The notes below the pieces were generated by a model. That model made no database searches, was not told where the DNA came from, and saw only the letters and a program-made list of their open reading frames with translations. A stretch of DNA of 64,000 bases from Cinclus cinclus (taxonomy: Eukaryota > Chordata > Aves > Passeriformes > Cinclidae): NCBI RefSeq assembly GCF_963662255.1, contig NC_085082.1, positions 744,001-808,000 of the forward strand, given 5' to 3'. Below are positions 1 to 11,200 of this stretch, one piece after another. The first letter of the stretch is position 1, and each line of letters starts with the position of its first letter. Position numbers and translations under genes: made by a program.

Positions 1-1959
1 TTTTTTCCTTTTTCCCCAATTTTTTCCCATTTTCCCCATTTTTCCCAATTTTTAGATTTTTCCATTTTTCCCCACCTTCCATTTTTTTCCAATTTCCCCC
101 CATTTTTCCCATTTTTAAAATTTTTTTTCCATTTTTTTTCCATTTTCCTATTTTTTCCCATTTTCCATTTTGATTTTTTTTCCAACTTTTTCATTTTTCC
201 CATTTTCCATTTTCCCCAATTTTTTCCCATTTTCCCCAATTTTTTCCCATTTTCCCCAATTTTTTCCCATTTTCCCCAATTTTTAATTTTTTCCATTTTT
301 TCCCCCCTTTTTTTTTTCCAATTTTCCCCAAATTTTCCCATTTTTTTTTAAATTTTTTTCCATTTTTTTTCCATTTTCCCATTTTTTCCCGTGTTCCATT
401 TTTAATTTTTTTTTCATTTTCTCATTTTTCTCATTTTTCCCATTTTCCCCATTTTCCATTTTCCCCAATTTTTAATTTTTTCCATTTTTCCCCACTTTCC
501 ATTTTTTCCAATTTTCTCCCATTTTTCCCATTTTTTTAAATTTTTTCCTTTTTTTTTTCCATTTTCCCATTTTTTCCCATTTTCCATTTTTAATTTTTTT
601 CCATTTTTTCATTTTTCTCATTTTTCCCATTTTCCCCATTTTCCATTTTCCCCAATTTTTAATTTTTTCCATTTTTCCCCACTTTCCATTTTTTCCAATT
701 TCCCCCCATTTTTCCCATTTTTTTAAATTTTTTCCTTTTTTTTTTCCATTTTCCCATTTTTTCCCGTTTTCCATTTTTATTTTTTTTTCCATTTTTCTCA
801 TTTTTCCTATTTTGCCCATTTTCCATTTTCCAAATTTTTCCCATTTTTCCTATTTTTCTCATTTTCCCCAATTTTCCCCATTTTCCATTTTTCCCATTTT
901 CCCATTTTTTAATATTCCATTTTCCCCAATTTTTTTCCCATTTTCCCCAATTTTCCCCATTTTTCCCAAGTTTTCCCATTTTTTCCCATTTTCCCATTTT
1001 TTAATTTTCCATTTTCCCCAATTTTTCCCATTTTTCCCATTTTTCACTTTTCCCAATTTTTTCCATTATTCCCATTATTCCCATTATCCCCATTTTTCCC
1101 ATTTTTCCCATTATTCCCATTGTCCCTGTTTCCCATTTTTCCCATTTTTTCCCGTTTTTTATCCCCATTTTTTCCCATTTTTCCCGTTTTTTCCCCATTT
1201 TCTCACCCTTTCCCACGTGCTCCTCCCGTCACTCCCATTATTCCCATTTTTCCCATTTTTCCCATTTTTCCCATTATTCCCATTATCCCCATTTTCCCCC
1301 ATTTTTTCCCATTTTTTCCCATTTTCCCCCATTTTTCCCGTTTTTTCCCCATTTTCTCACCCTTTCCGACGTGCTCCTCCCGTCACTCCCATTATTCCCA
1401 TTATCCCCATTTTCCCCATTTTCCCCCATTTTCCCCCAATTTTCCCCCAATTTTCCCGTTTTTTCCCCATTTTCTCACCCTTTCCGACGTGCTCCTCCCG
1501 TCACTCCCATTATTCCCATTATCCCCATTTTTTCCCATTATTCCCATTATTCCCATTATTCCCATTATTCCCATTTTTCCCCATTTTCCCCCATTTTTCC
1601 CCATTTTCCCCATTTTTTCCCATTTTTCCCCATTTTTCCCGTTTTTTCCCCATTTTCTCACCCTTTCCGACGTGCTCCTCCCGTCACTCCCATTATTCCC
1701 ATTTTTCCCATTATTCCCATTATCCCCATTTTCCCCATTTTTCCCCATTTTTCCCGTTTTTTCCCCATTTTCTCACCCTTTCCGACGTGCTCCTCCCGTC
1801 ACTCCCATTATTCCCATTATCCCCATTTTTTCCCATTATTCCCATTATTCCCATTATTCCCATTATTCCCATTTTTCCCCATTTTCCCCCATTTTTCCCC
1901 ATTTTCCCCATTTTTTCCCATTTTTCCCCATTTTTCCCGTTTTTTCCCCATTTTCTCAC
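1..1959. repeat. Pyrimidine-rich (TTTTCCCA)n minisatellite in SYMPK intron 2
   Basis: The stretch is a degenerate array of TTTTTCCC and CCCATT units, almost pure pyrimidine on the plus strand. From about 1200 on it is interrupted by five copies of a segment running from TCTCACCC through CGACGTGCTCCTCCC, at about 1207, 1361, 1480, 1661 and 1777. Read on the minus strand these copies are the last ~30 bases of SYMPK exon 2 plus its GTGAGA donor. No coding exon was seen between 1 and 1959; the long open frames here are low-complexity translations. Confidence 0.85.
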
Positions 1960-2045
1960 CCTTTCCGACGTGCTCCTCCCGTCACTCCCGGGCTCCTCCT
2001 CGCTGGGTCGGGGGCTCGGCCCCTCCTGGCCCCCGGCCATGGCCC
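1960..2045 (-). CDS. SYMPK: SYMPK first coding exon (symplekin N-terminus, partial gene)
   Basis: Read leftward, a TATAG acceptor is followed by GGGCC, an ATG at 2040, 27 codons, and an AGG|GTGAGA donor at 1960/1959. The peptide starts MAGGQEG and ends EEEPGSDGRSTSER. The end matches the human symplekin N-terminus, where an acidic stretch and a TTSERV motif precede the first HEAT-like helices; a valine would follow in the next exon. Symplekin is the nuclear scaffold that joins CPSF, CstF and the histone cleavage complex during mRNA 3'-end formation. Only this coding exon is in the window; the rest would lie left of position 1. The first ~12 residues differ from mammals, as expected for a disordered tail. 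BBC3, the human neighbour of SAE1, was considered and fits worse. The match is short, so identity is probable, not proven. Confidence 0.7.
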
Positions 2046-2740
2046 CTATAGAGAAACCCCACAGAGAAACCCTATAGAAAAAACCCCATAGAAAAAAACC
2101 CCATAGACAAACCCCATAGAAAAAAACCCCATAGAAAAAAACCCCATAGATAAAAACCCTATAGAAAAAACCCCACAGACAAACCCCATAGAAAAACCCT
2201 ATAGAAAAAAACCCCATAGATAAAAACCCTATAGAAAAAAACCCCACAGACAAACCCCATAGAAAAACCCTATAGAAAAAAACCCCATAGAGAAATCCCA
2301 TAGAGAAAAACCCCATAGACAAACCCTATAGAAAAACCCCATAGAAAAAAACCCCATAGATAAAAACCCCACAGAAAAAAACCCCATAGAAAAAAACCCC
2401 ATAGACAAACCCCATAGAGAATCACTATAGAAAAAAACCCCATAGACAAACCCCATAAACAAACCCTATAGAGAAACCCCATAGACAAACCCTATAGAAA
2501 AACCCTATAGAAAAAAACCCCATAGAAAAAACCCCATAGAAAAAAACCCCATAGAAAAACTTCGTAGACAAACCCCACAGACAAACCCCATAGAAAAAAA
2601 CCCCATAGACAAACCCCATAGAGAAACCCCATAGAGAAACCCCATAGACAAACCCCATAGACAAACCCCATAGAGAAAAACCCCACAGACAAACCCCATA
2701 AAGACCCCACAGAGATCCTATAGAGACCCCAGACCCCATA
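2046..2740. repeat. [18 protein letters not shown] minisatellite in SYMPK intron 1
   Basis: About 45 units of 13-17 bases alternate CCCCATAG or CCCTATAG with A-rich spacers. On the minus strand each unit reads as a T-rich tract followed by CTATAG or CTATGG. Many copies therefore reproduce the polypyrimidine-plus-AG of the adjoining SYMPK exon 2 acceptor. Confidence 0.85.
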
Positions 2741-3640
2741 GAGACCCTATAGAGACCCCAAGCCCCATAGAGACCCTATAGAGACCCCAGACCCCATGGA
2801 CACTCTATAGTGACCCTATAGAGACCCCAGACCCTATAGAGACCCTACAGAGACCCCAGACCCTATAGAATGCACCTCAGACCCTATAAACCACCCCAGC
2901 CCCCATAGAGCCCCTTCTTGATGCCTCCCTAAGTCCTATAAATCCCGAGCCCCCACAGGTCCCCTATAGACCCCACAGATCCCCTATAGACCCCTACAGA
3001 CCCCCCACAGGTCCCCTATAGACCCCTACAGACCCCACAGATCCCCTATAGACCCCACAGGTCCCCTATAGACCCCTACAGACCCCACAGATCCCCTATA
3101 GACCCCAGAGATCCCCACAGATCCCCTATAGACCTCACAGATCCCCCACAGATCCCCTATAGACCCCTACAGACCCCACAGGTCCCCCACAGACCCCACA
3201 GGTCCCCTATAGATCCCCTACAGACCCCACAGATCCCCCACAGACCCCACAGGTCCCCTATAGACCCCTACAGACCCCACAGATCCCCCACAGGTCCCCT
3301 ATAGACCCCTACAGACCCCACAGATCCCCCACAGGTCCCCTATAGATCTCCTACAGACCCCACAGATCCCCTATAGACCCCACAGGTCCCCTATAGATCC
3401 CCTATAGACCCCTACAGACCCCACAGATCCCCCACAGACCCCACAGGTCCCCTATAGATCCCCTATAGACCCCTACAGACCCCACAGATCCCCTATAGAC
3501 CTCACAGATCCCCCACAGATCCCCTATAGACCCCTACAGACCCCACAGATCCCCCACAGACCCCACAGGTCCCCTATAGATCCCCTATAGACCCCTACAG
3601 ACCCCACAGACCCCACAGGTCCCCTATAGATCCCCCATAG
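2741..3640. repeat. ACAGACCCC/CCTATAG minisatellite, SYMPK intron 1
   Basis: Units built from CCCCACAGATCCCC and CCCTATAGACCCC recur with variable order, diverging from the neighbouring ATAG array. No exon or conserved segment was recognised. The array thins out towards the GC-rich promoter. Confidence 0.8.
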
Positions 3641-3810
3641 CCGCCCCAAGCCGCGGTTCCTCAGGCCCCACAGAGCTCCCGCGGGCCCCGAGCCCCCTCC
3701 CCGCCCCCTACAGACCCCAGAGATGCCCACAGACCCCCCCGATCCCCCATAGATCCCCTATAGATCCCCCATAGATCCCCTATAGATCCCCCATCCCCCC
3801 ACGCTCTCAC

Positions 3811-3900
3811 CGCCTCCCGCGCTCGCCGCTCCCCCCGCCCCCCACTCCCGCGCTCCGCTACTGACGTCATCAGCGTGCGACGCGGGGAAAGGAGAGGGGC
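3811..3900 (-). other. SYMPK: Putative non-coding exon 1 of SYMPK
   Basis: Read leftward from the promoter, a CpG-rich segment ends GGAGGCG|GTGAGAGC, a good 5' splice site at 3811/3810. The next splice acceptor in that direction is that of the SYMPK start-codon exon at 2045. The transcription start is not determined, so the upstream boundary is approximate. Confidence 0.45.
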
Positions 3901-3960
3901 GGAGCTTTCCCCGCGCGATGATCCCGCCCCTTCCTCGTGACGTCACGCGAGAGGAGAGCG
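3855..3960 (-). promoter_or_regulatory. SYMPK: CpG promoter with two CRE palindromes (SYMPK)
   Basis: Two perfect TGACGTCA octamers lie at 3862-3869 and 3938-3945 in unmethylated-island-like sequence (CGCG clusters, GGGGCGGAGC). This is the typical architecture of a CREB/ATF-bound housekeeping promoter. The position, just upstream of the putative exon 1 and ~250 bases beyond the SAE1 poly(A) signal, supports initiation leftward into SYMPK. Confidence 0.6.
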
Positions 3961-4205
3961 CGCGGGCCCAAAGGTTTGGGGGGGAAGGGAGGGATTTCCC
4001 CCCCCCAAAATATCGGGACCACCCCCCCAAAAAAAAACCTTCCCACAGACCCCGAGACCCCCAAAATATCGGGACCACCCCTAAACCCCTCCCAAAAGAC
4101 CCTGAGACCCCCCCCAAAACCGAGACCCTCCCCTACCCCCTGTGACCCCTCCCCCAAAAAACCCCCACAATTTTACCAAAATCCCCTAAAATAAAACCTT
4201 TTTCT

Positions 4206-4211
4206 TTTATT
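4206..4211 (-). terminator. SAE1: Poly(A) signal of SAE1
   Basis: TTTATT on the plus strand gives AATAAA on the minus strand about 900 bases past the SAE1 stop. A T-rich context lies around it and the SYMPK promoter begins ~250 bases further on. Confidence 0.6.
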
Positions 4212-4324
4212 GAGCAGCTTTTTTTTTGGGACCCTCCCCCCACCTCCCCCCACCCCAAAAACCCCTCCCTGCCCCTCCCCCCAGGCACTTATTCCCCCCC
4301 CATGGCAGCGATGGGGGAGGGGAC

Positions 4325-4502
4325 ACGGTCGGACAGGACCCGGAGTGTCCCTCGGGGGTCACCTGTGAGTGACCCCCACCCCCCTGACCAGTGGTGACAT
4401 CTGAGTGTCCCTCAGGGGTCACCTGTGAGTGACGCCCACCCCCCTGACCAGTGGTGACATCTGAGTGTCCCTCGGGGGTCACCTGTGAGTGACCCCCACC
4501 CC
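4325..4502. repeat. 60-bp minisatellite cut by the gap
   Basis: Three near-identical 60-base units containing TGACCAGTGGTGACATCTGA and GGGGTCACCTGTGAGTGAC run directly into the run of N. The gap therefore probably results from collapse of this array. Confidence 0.85.
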
Positions 4503-4702
4503 NNNNNNNNNNNNNNNNNNNNNNNNNNNNNNNNNNNNNNNNNNNNNNNNNNNNNNNNNNNNNNNNNNNNNNNNNNNNNNNNNNNNNNNNNNNNNNNNNN
4601 NNNNNNNNNNNNNNNNNNNNNNNNNNNNNNNNNNNNNNNNNNNNNNNNNNNNNNNNNNNNNNNNNNNNNNNNNNNNNNNNNNNNNNNNNNNNNNNNNNNN
4701 NN
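4503..4702. other. Assembly gap (200 N)
   Basis: Exactly 200 unresolved bases are flanked by two different tandem repeats inside the SAE1 3' UTR. The round size indicates a placeholder, so the true length is unknown. Confidence 0.98.
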
Positions 4703-5113
4703 CCCCCCCAAAACCCCCTCCCCAAATTTCGGGGTGCCTCAGTGGGGGGGTCCCAGGCACTCCAAACCCCCTCCCCAAATTTCGGGGTGCCTCAGTGGGG
4801 GGGGTCCCAGGCACTCCAAACCCCCTCCCCAAATTTCGGGGTGCCTCAGTGGGGGGGTCCCAGGCACTCCAAACCCCCTCCCCAAATTTCGGGGTGCCTC
4901 AGTGGGGGGGGTCCCAGGCACTCCAAACCCCTCCCCAAATTTCGGGGTGCCTCAGTGGGGGGGTCCCAGGCACTCCAAACCCCCTCCCCAAATTTCGGGG
5001 TGCCTCAGTGGGGGGGGTCCCAGGCACTCCAAACCCCCTCCCCAAATTTCGGGGTGCCTCAGTGGGGGGGTCCCAGGCACTCCAAACCCCCTCCCCAATT
5101 TCGGGGTGCCTCA
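4703..5113 (-). repeat. ~53-bp repeat containing the SAE1 C-terminus and stop codon
   Basis: Seven units precede the authentic end of the SAE1 coding sequence. Read leftward each begins GGAGTGCCTGGGACC, runs through a C tract and CACTGA, and continues with GGCACCCCGAAATTTGGGG. The first part is identical to the final codons (ECLGPPH) and TGA of the gene, so the coding end and stop are reiterated downstream of the real stop. Confidence 0.9.
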
Positions 5114-5205
5114 GTGGGGGGGTCCCAGGCACTCCACCATGCCCTGGCCCCTCACTCCGTCGAAGAAGAAGAAGTTGTTGTGGGGGGGTCCCTCTGTGAC
5201 AGGGC
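5111..5205 (-). CDS. SAE1: SAE1 coding exon 9 (terminal; one base short)
   Basis: A CACCCCAG acceptor precedes codons for ALSQRD; after a seven-base C run (G 5182-5188 on the plus strand) the expected [25 protein letters not shown] continues only in the next frame. Eight C would restore the reading. The stop is at 5111-5113. Confidence 0.88.
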
Positions 5206-8200
5206 CTGGGGTGGAGGGGGGACACAAAAGGGGGGGGGGGGGGGTCACAGGGGGGTTTTGGGGACCCCCCCAGAACCCCCAAAACTCCCTCCCAAAATCC
5301 ATACCTTGACCACCTCCTGGCCCAGCACCCCCCGACCACGGCGCACACCGGGGCCATCTCCGAGAAGCAGTAGCTGGAAACAAAAAACAAAAAAAGAAAA
5401 ACTAAAAGATGAAGGAAAAAAAAGGGGGAGATTGAACAAGAAAATCCTAAATCAGGGGGTTTCACCCCCCAAAAAAATGAGGGATGGGGGTCCTAGAAAT
5501 TCTTAAAGGATGGTGGAAAATCCTGATGTTTCATCCAAAAAAGCTTCCCTAAAACCCGAAGGTTCACCCTGAAAAAGTGAGAGCTGGGTGCTCTAAAAAC
5601 CCAAAGTTTCATCCCAAAAAAAAAGGCTTTGGAAAATCCTGAGGGACACAAAACCCCCCTGGATGTCCCCAAGGAGGGGTCACAAAACCCCCTGGATGTC
5701 CCCAAGGAGGGGTCACAGAACCCCCTGGAAGTCCCCAAGGAGGGGTCACAGAACCCCCCTGGATGTCCCCAAGGAGGGGTCACAGAACCCCCCTGGAGTG
5801 TCCCCAAGGAGGGGACACAGAACCCCCCTGGATGTCCCCAAGGAGGGGTCACAGAACCCCCCTGGATGTCCCCAAGGAGGGGTCACAGAACCCCCCTGGA
5901 TGTCCCCAAGGAGGGGTCACAGAACCCCCCTGGATGTCCCAAGGAGGGGTCACAGAACCCCCCCTGGATGCCCCAAGGAGGGGTCACAGACCCCCCTGGA
6001 TGTGTCCCCAAGGAGGGGTCACAGAACCCCCCTGGATGTCCCCAAGGAGGGGTCACAGAACCCCCCTGGATGCCCCAAGGAGGGGTCACAGAACCCCCCT
6101 GGATGTCCCCAAGGAGGGGTCACAGAACCCCCCTGGATGTCCCCAAGGAGGGGTCACAGAACCCCCCTGGATGTCCCCAAGGAGGGGTCACAGAACCCCC
6201 CTGGATGCCCCAAGGAGGGGTCACAGAACCCCCCTGGATGTCCCCAAGGAGGGGTCACAGAACCCCCCTGGATGTCCCCAAGGAGGGGTCACAGAACCCC
6301 CCTGGATGTCCCAAGGAGGGGTCACAGAACCCCCCTGGATGCCCCAAGGAGGGGTCACAGAACCCCCCTGGATGTCCCAAGGAGGGGTCACAGAACCCCC
6401 CTGGATGCCCCAAGGAGGGGTCACAGAACCCCCTGGATGTCCCCAAGACCCCAGGCTGGCCATGGCCGGCCCCAGCAGCTTCAGTGACCTTGGGGACAGG
6501 GTGACAATGTCCCCTCACCTGTGACAAGGTGTCCTTACCTGACAATGTCCCCTTACCTGACAAGGTCCCCTCACCTGTGACAATGTCCCCTCACCTGACA
6601 AGGTCCCCTCACCTGACAAGGTCCCCTCACCCGTGACAAGGTGCCCTCACCCGTGACAAGGTCCCCTCACCTGTGACAAGGTGCCCTCACCTGTGACAAG
6701 GTCCCCTCACCTGACAAGGTGCCCTCACCTGTGACAAGGTGCCCTCACCTGTGACAATGTCCCCTCACCTGACAAGGTGCCCTCACCCGTGACAAGGTGC
6801 CCTCACCTGTGACAAGGTGCCCTCACCTGACAATGTCCCCTTACCTGTGACAACGGCCCCTTACCCATGATAAGGTGCCCTCACATTTTACAAGGTCCCC
6901 TCACCTGACAAGGTGCCCTCAGCTGTGACAAGGTCCCCTCACCTGACAAGGTGCCCTCAGCTGACAATGTCCCCTTACCCGTGACAAGGTGCCCTCACCC
7001 GTGACAAGGTCCCCTCACCTGACAAGGTGCCCTCACCCGTGACAAGGTCCCCTCACCTGACAAGGTGCCCTCACCTGTGACAAGGTGCCCTCACCTGTGG
7101 AAGTGCTCGGGCAGCAGCTGAGAGCCAACCCCCAGAGCCTCCAGCACCTCCCGGCGCAGGCGCAGCAACCGCTCCGAGTCCTCGGGGACACTGCGGGGAC
7201 TCGGGTCCCGGCCGGCCTCGGTCCTGAACCGCAGCAGCACTGGGGACGGGGACAAGGGGACAGCGTGGGGACAGCGTCACTGTCACTGTGTCACTGTCAC
7301 TGTGTCACTGTGTCACTGTGTCACTGTCACTGTCACTGTGTCACTGTCACTGTGTCACCGTCACTGTGTCACCGTCACTGTGTCACTGTCACTGTCACTG
7401 TGTCACTGTCACTGTGTCACCGTCACTGTGTCACTGTCACTGTCACACCATGGGGACAGCGTGGGGACAGCGTCACTGTCACTGTGTCACCGTCACTGTG
7501 TCACCGTCACTGTGTCACTGTGTCACTGTCACACCATGGGGACAGCGTCACTGTCACTGTGTCACTGTGTCACTGTGTCACTGTGTCACTGTCACTGTGT
7601 CACTGTGTCACTGTCACTGCGTCACTGCGTCACTGTGTCACTGTGTCACTGTGTCACTGTGTCACTGTCACTGTGTCACTGTATCACTGTGTCAGTCACT
7701 GTGTCACTGTGTCACTGTGTCACTGTGTCACTGTGTCACTGTCACTGTGTCACTGTCACTGTGTCACCGTCACTGTGTCACTGTGTCACTGTGTCACTGT
7801 CACTGTGTCACTGTCACTGTGTCACTGTCACTGTCACACCATGGGGACAGCGTGGGGACAGCGTCACTGTCACTGTGTCACTGTCACTGTGTCACCGTCA
7901 CTGTGTCACTGTGTCACTGTGTCACTGTCACTGTGTCACCGTCACTGTGTCACTGTCACTGTCACACCATGGGGACAGCGTGGGGACAGTGTCACTGTCA
8001 CTGTGTCACTGTCACACCATGGGGACAGCGTGGGGACAGCGTCACTGTCACTGTGTCACCGTCACTGTGTCACCGTCACTGTGTCACTGTGTCACTGTCA
8101 CACCATGGGGACAGCGTCACTGTCACTGTGTCACTGTGTCACTGTGTCACTGTGTCACTGTCACTGTGTCACTGTGTCACTGTCACTGCGTCACTGCGCC

Positions 8201-11200
8201 ACTGTGTCACTGTGTCACTGTGTCACTGTGTCACTGTCACTGTGTCACTGTATCACTGTGTCAGTCACTGTGTCACTGTGTCACTGTGTCACTGTGTCAC
8301 TGTGTCACTGTCACTGTGTCACTGTCACTGTGTCACCGTCACTGTGTCACTGTGTCACTGTGTCACTGTCACTGTGTCACTGTCACTGTGTCACTGTCAC
8401 TGTCACACCATGGGGACAGCGTGGGGACAGCGTCACTGTCACTGTGTCACTGTCACTGTGTCACCGTCACTGTGTCACTGTGTCACTGTGTCACTGTCAC
8501 TGTGTCACCGTCACTGTGTCACTGTCACTGTCACACCATGGGGACAGCGTGGGGACAGTGTCACTGTCACTGTGTCACTGTCACACCATGGGGACAGCGT
8601 GGGGACAGCGTCACTGTCACTGTGTCACTGTGTCACTGTGTCAGTCACTGTGTCAGTCACCGTGTCACTGTCGCTGTGTCACTTTCACGGTGTCACTGTG
8701 TGACTGTGTCACTGTGTCAGTCACTGTGTCACTGTGTCACTGTCGCTGTGTCACTGTGTGACTGTGTGACTGTGTCACTGTGTGACTGTGTCACTGTGTC
8801 AGTCACTGTGTCAGTCACTGTGTCACTGTCACTGTGTCACTGTGTCACTGTGTCAGTCACTGTGTCACTGTGTCACTGTTACTGTGTCACTGTCACTGTG
8901 TCACTGTGTCACTGTCACTGTGTCGCTGTCACTGTGTCACTGTCGCTGTGTCACTGTGTGACTGTGTCACTGTGTCAGTCACTGTGTCACTGTCACTGTC
9001 ACTGTGTCACTGTATCACTGTGTCAGTCACTGTGTCAGTCACTGTGTCACTGTGTCACTGTGTCGCTGTCACTGTGTCACTGTCACTGTGTCACTGTGTC
9101 ACTGTGTCAGTCACTGTGTCACTGTCACTGTCACTGTGTCACTGTATCACTGTGTCAGTCACTGTGTCAGTCACTGTGTCACTGTCACTGTGTCACTGTG
9201 TCACTGTGTCACTGTGTCACTGTGTCACTGTCACTGTGTCACCGTCACTGTGTCACTGTCACTGTCACACCATGGGGACAGCGTGGGGACAGTGTCACTG
9301 TCACTGTGTCACTGTCACACCATGGGGACAGCGTGGGGACAGCGTCACTGTCACTGTGTCACTGTGTCACTGTGTCAGTCACTGTGTCAGTCACCGTGTC
9401 ACTGTCGCTGTGTCACTGTCACGGTGTCACTGTGTGACTGTGTCACTGTGTCAGTCACTGTGTCACTGTCACTGTGTCACTGTGTCACTGTGTCAGTCAC
9501 CGTGTCACTGTGTCACTGCGTCACTGCGTCACTGTGTCACTGTCACTGTGTCACTGTATCACTGTGTCAGTCACTGTGTCACTGTGTCACTGTGTCACTG
9601 TGTCACTGTGTCACTGTCACTGTGTCACTGTCACTGTGTCACCGTCACTGTGTCACTGTGTCACTGTGTCACTGTCACTGTGTCACTGTCACTGTGTCAC
9701 TGTCACTGTCACACCATGGGGACAGCGTGGGGACAGCGTCACTGTCACTGTGTCACTGTCACTGTGTCACCGTCACTGTGTCACTGTGTCACTGTGTCAC
9801 TGTCACTGTGTCACCGTCACTGTGTCACTGTCACTGTCACACCATGGGGACAGCGTGGGGACAGTGTCACTGTCACTGTGTCACTGTCACACCATGGGGA
9901 CAGCGTGGGGACAGCGTCACTGTCACTGTGTCACTGTGTCACTGTGTCAGTCACTGTGTCAGTCACCGTGTCACTGTCGCTGTGTCACTGTCACGGTGTC
10001 ACTGTGTGACTGTGTCACTGTGTCAGTCACTGTGTCACTGTGTCACTGTCGCTGTGTCACTGTGTGACTGTGTGACTGTGTCACTGTGTGACTGTGTCAC
10101 TGTGTCAGTCACTGTGTCAGTCACTGTGTCACTGTCACTGTGTCACTGTGTCACTGTGTCAGTCACTGTGTCACTGTGTCACTGTTACTGTGTCACTGTC
10201 ACTGTGTCACTGTGTCACTGTCACTGTGTCGCTGTCACTGTGTCACTGTCGCTGTGTCACTGTGTGACTGTGTCACTGTGTCAGTCACTGTGTCACTGTC
10301 ACTGTCACTGTGTCACTGTATCACTGTGTCAGTCACTGTGTCAGTCACTGTGTCACTGTGTCACTGTGTCGCTGTCACTGTGTCACTGTCACTGTGTCAC
10401 TGTGTCACTGTGTCAGTCACTGTGTCACTGTCACTGTCACTGTGTCACTGTATCACTGTGTCAGTCACTGTGTCAGTCACTGTGTCACTGTCACTGTGTC
10501 ACTGTGTCACTGTGTCACTGTGTCACTGTGTCACTGTGTCACTGTCACTGTGTCACCGTCACTGTGTCACTGTCACTGTCACACCATGGGGACAGCGTGG
10601 GGACAGTGTCACTGTCACTGTGTCACTGTCACACCATGGGGACAGCGTGGGGACAGCGTCACTGTCACTGTGTCACTGTGTCACTGTGTCAGTCACTGTG
10701 TCAGTCACCGTGTCACTGTCGCTGTGTCACTGTCACGGTGTCACTGTGTGACTGTGTCACTGTGTCAGTCACTGTGTCACTGTCACTGTGTCACTGTGTC
10801 ACTGTGTCAGTCACCGTGTCACTGTGTCACTGCGTCACTGCGTCACTGTGTCACTGTCACTGTGTCACTGTATCACTGTGTCAGTCACTGTGTCACTGTG
10901 TCACTGTGTCACTGTGTCACTGTGTCACTGTCACTGTGTCACTGTCACTGTGTCACCGTCACTGTGTCACTGTGTCACTGTGTCACTGTCACTGTGTCAC
11001 TGTCACTGTGTCACTGTCACTGTCACACCATGGGGACAGCGTGGGGACAGCGTCACTGTCACTGTGTCACTGTCACTGTGTCACCGTCACTGTGTCACTG
11101 TGTCACTGTGTCACTGTCACTGTGTCACCGTCACTGTGTCACTGTCACTGTCACACCATGGGGACAGCGTGGGGACAGTGTCACTGTCACTGTGTCACTG

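Larger units (their letters stand above)
4190..5110 (-). other. SAE1: SAE1 3' untranslated region
   Basis: Between the stop at 5111-5113 and the AATAAA at 4206-4211 (minus strand) the sequence holds two minisatellites and an assembly gap. Part of it (4703-5110) is made of copies of the SAE1 stop-codon region. No other coding exon was seen. Confidence 0.65.

Noticed and set aside
1960..2045. BBC3 or CCDC9 start exon, as neighbours of SAE1 in human
   Set aside because: The end of the peptide (PGSDGRSTSER before V) matches symplekin and not those proteins.
812..2091. Pro/Phe-rich open frames on the plus strand
   Set aside because: They are translations of the TTTTCCC minisatellite; the real coding content here is the short SYMPK exon on the opposite strand.
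5111..5373. SAE1 as a pseudogene
   Set aside because: Seven upstream exons are intact with good splice sites, and both breaks are single-base differences in C/G runs, so assembly error is favoured.
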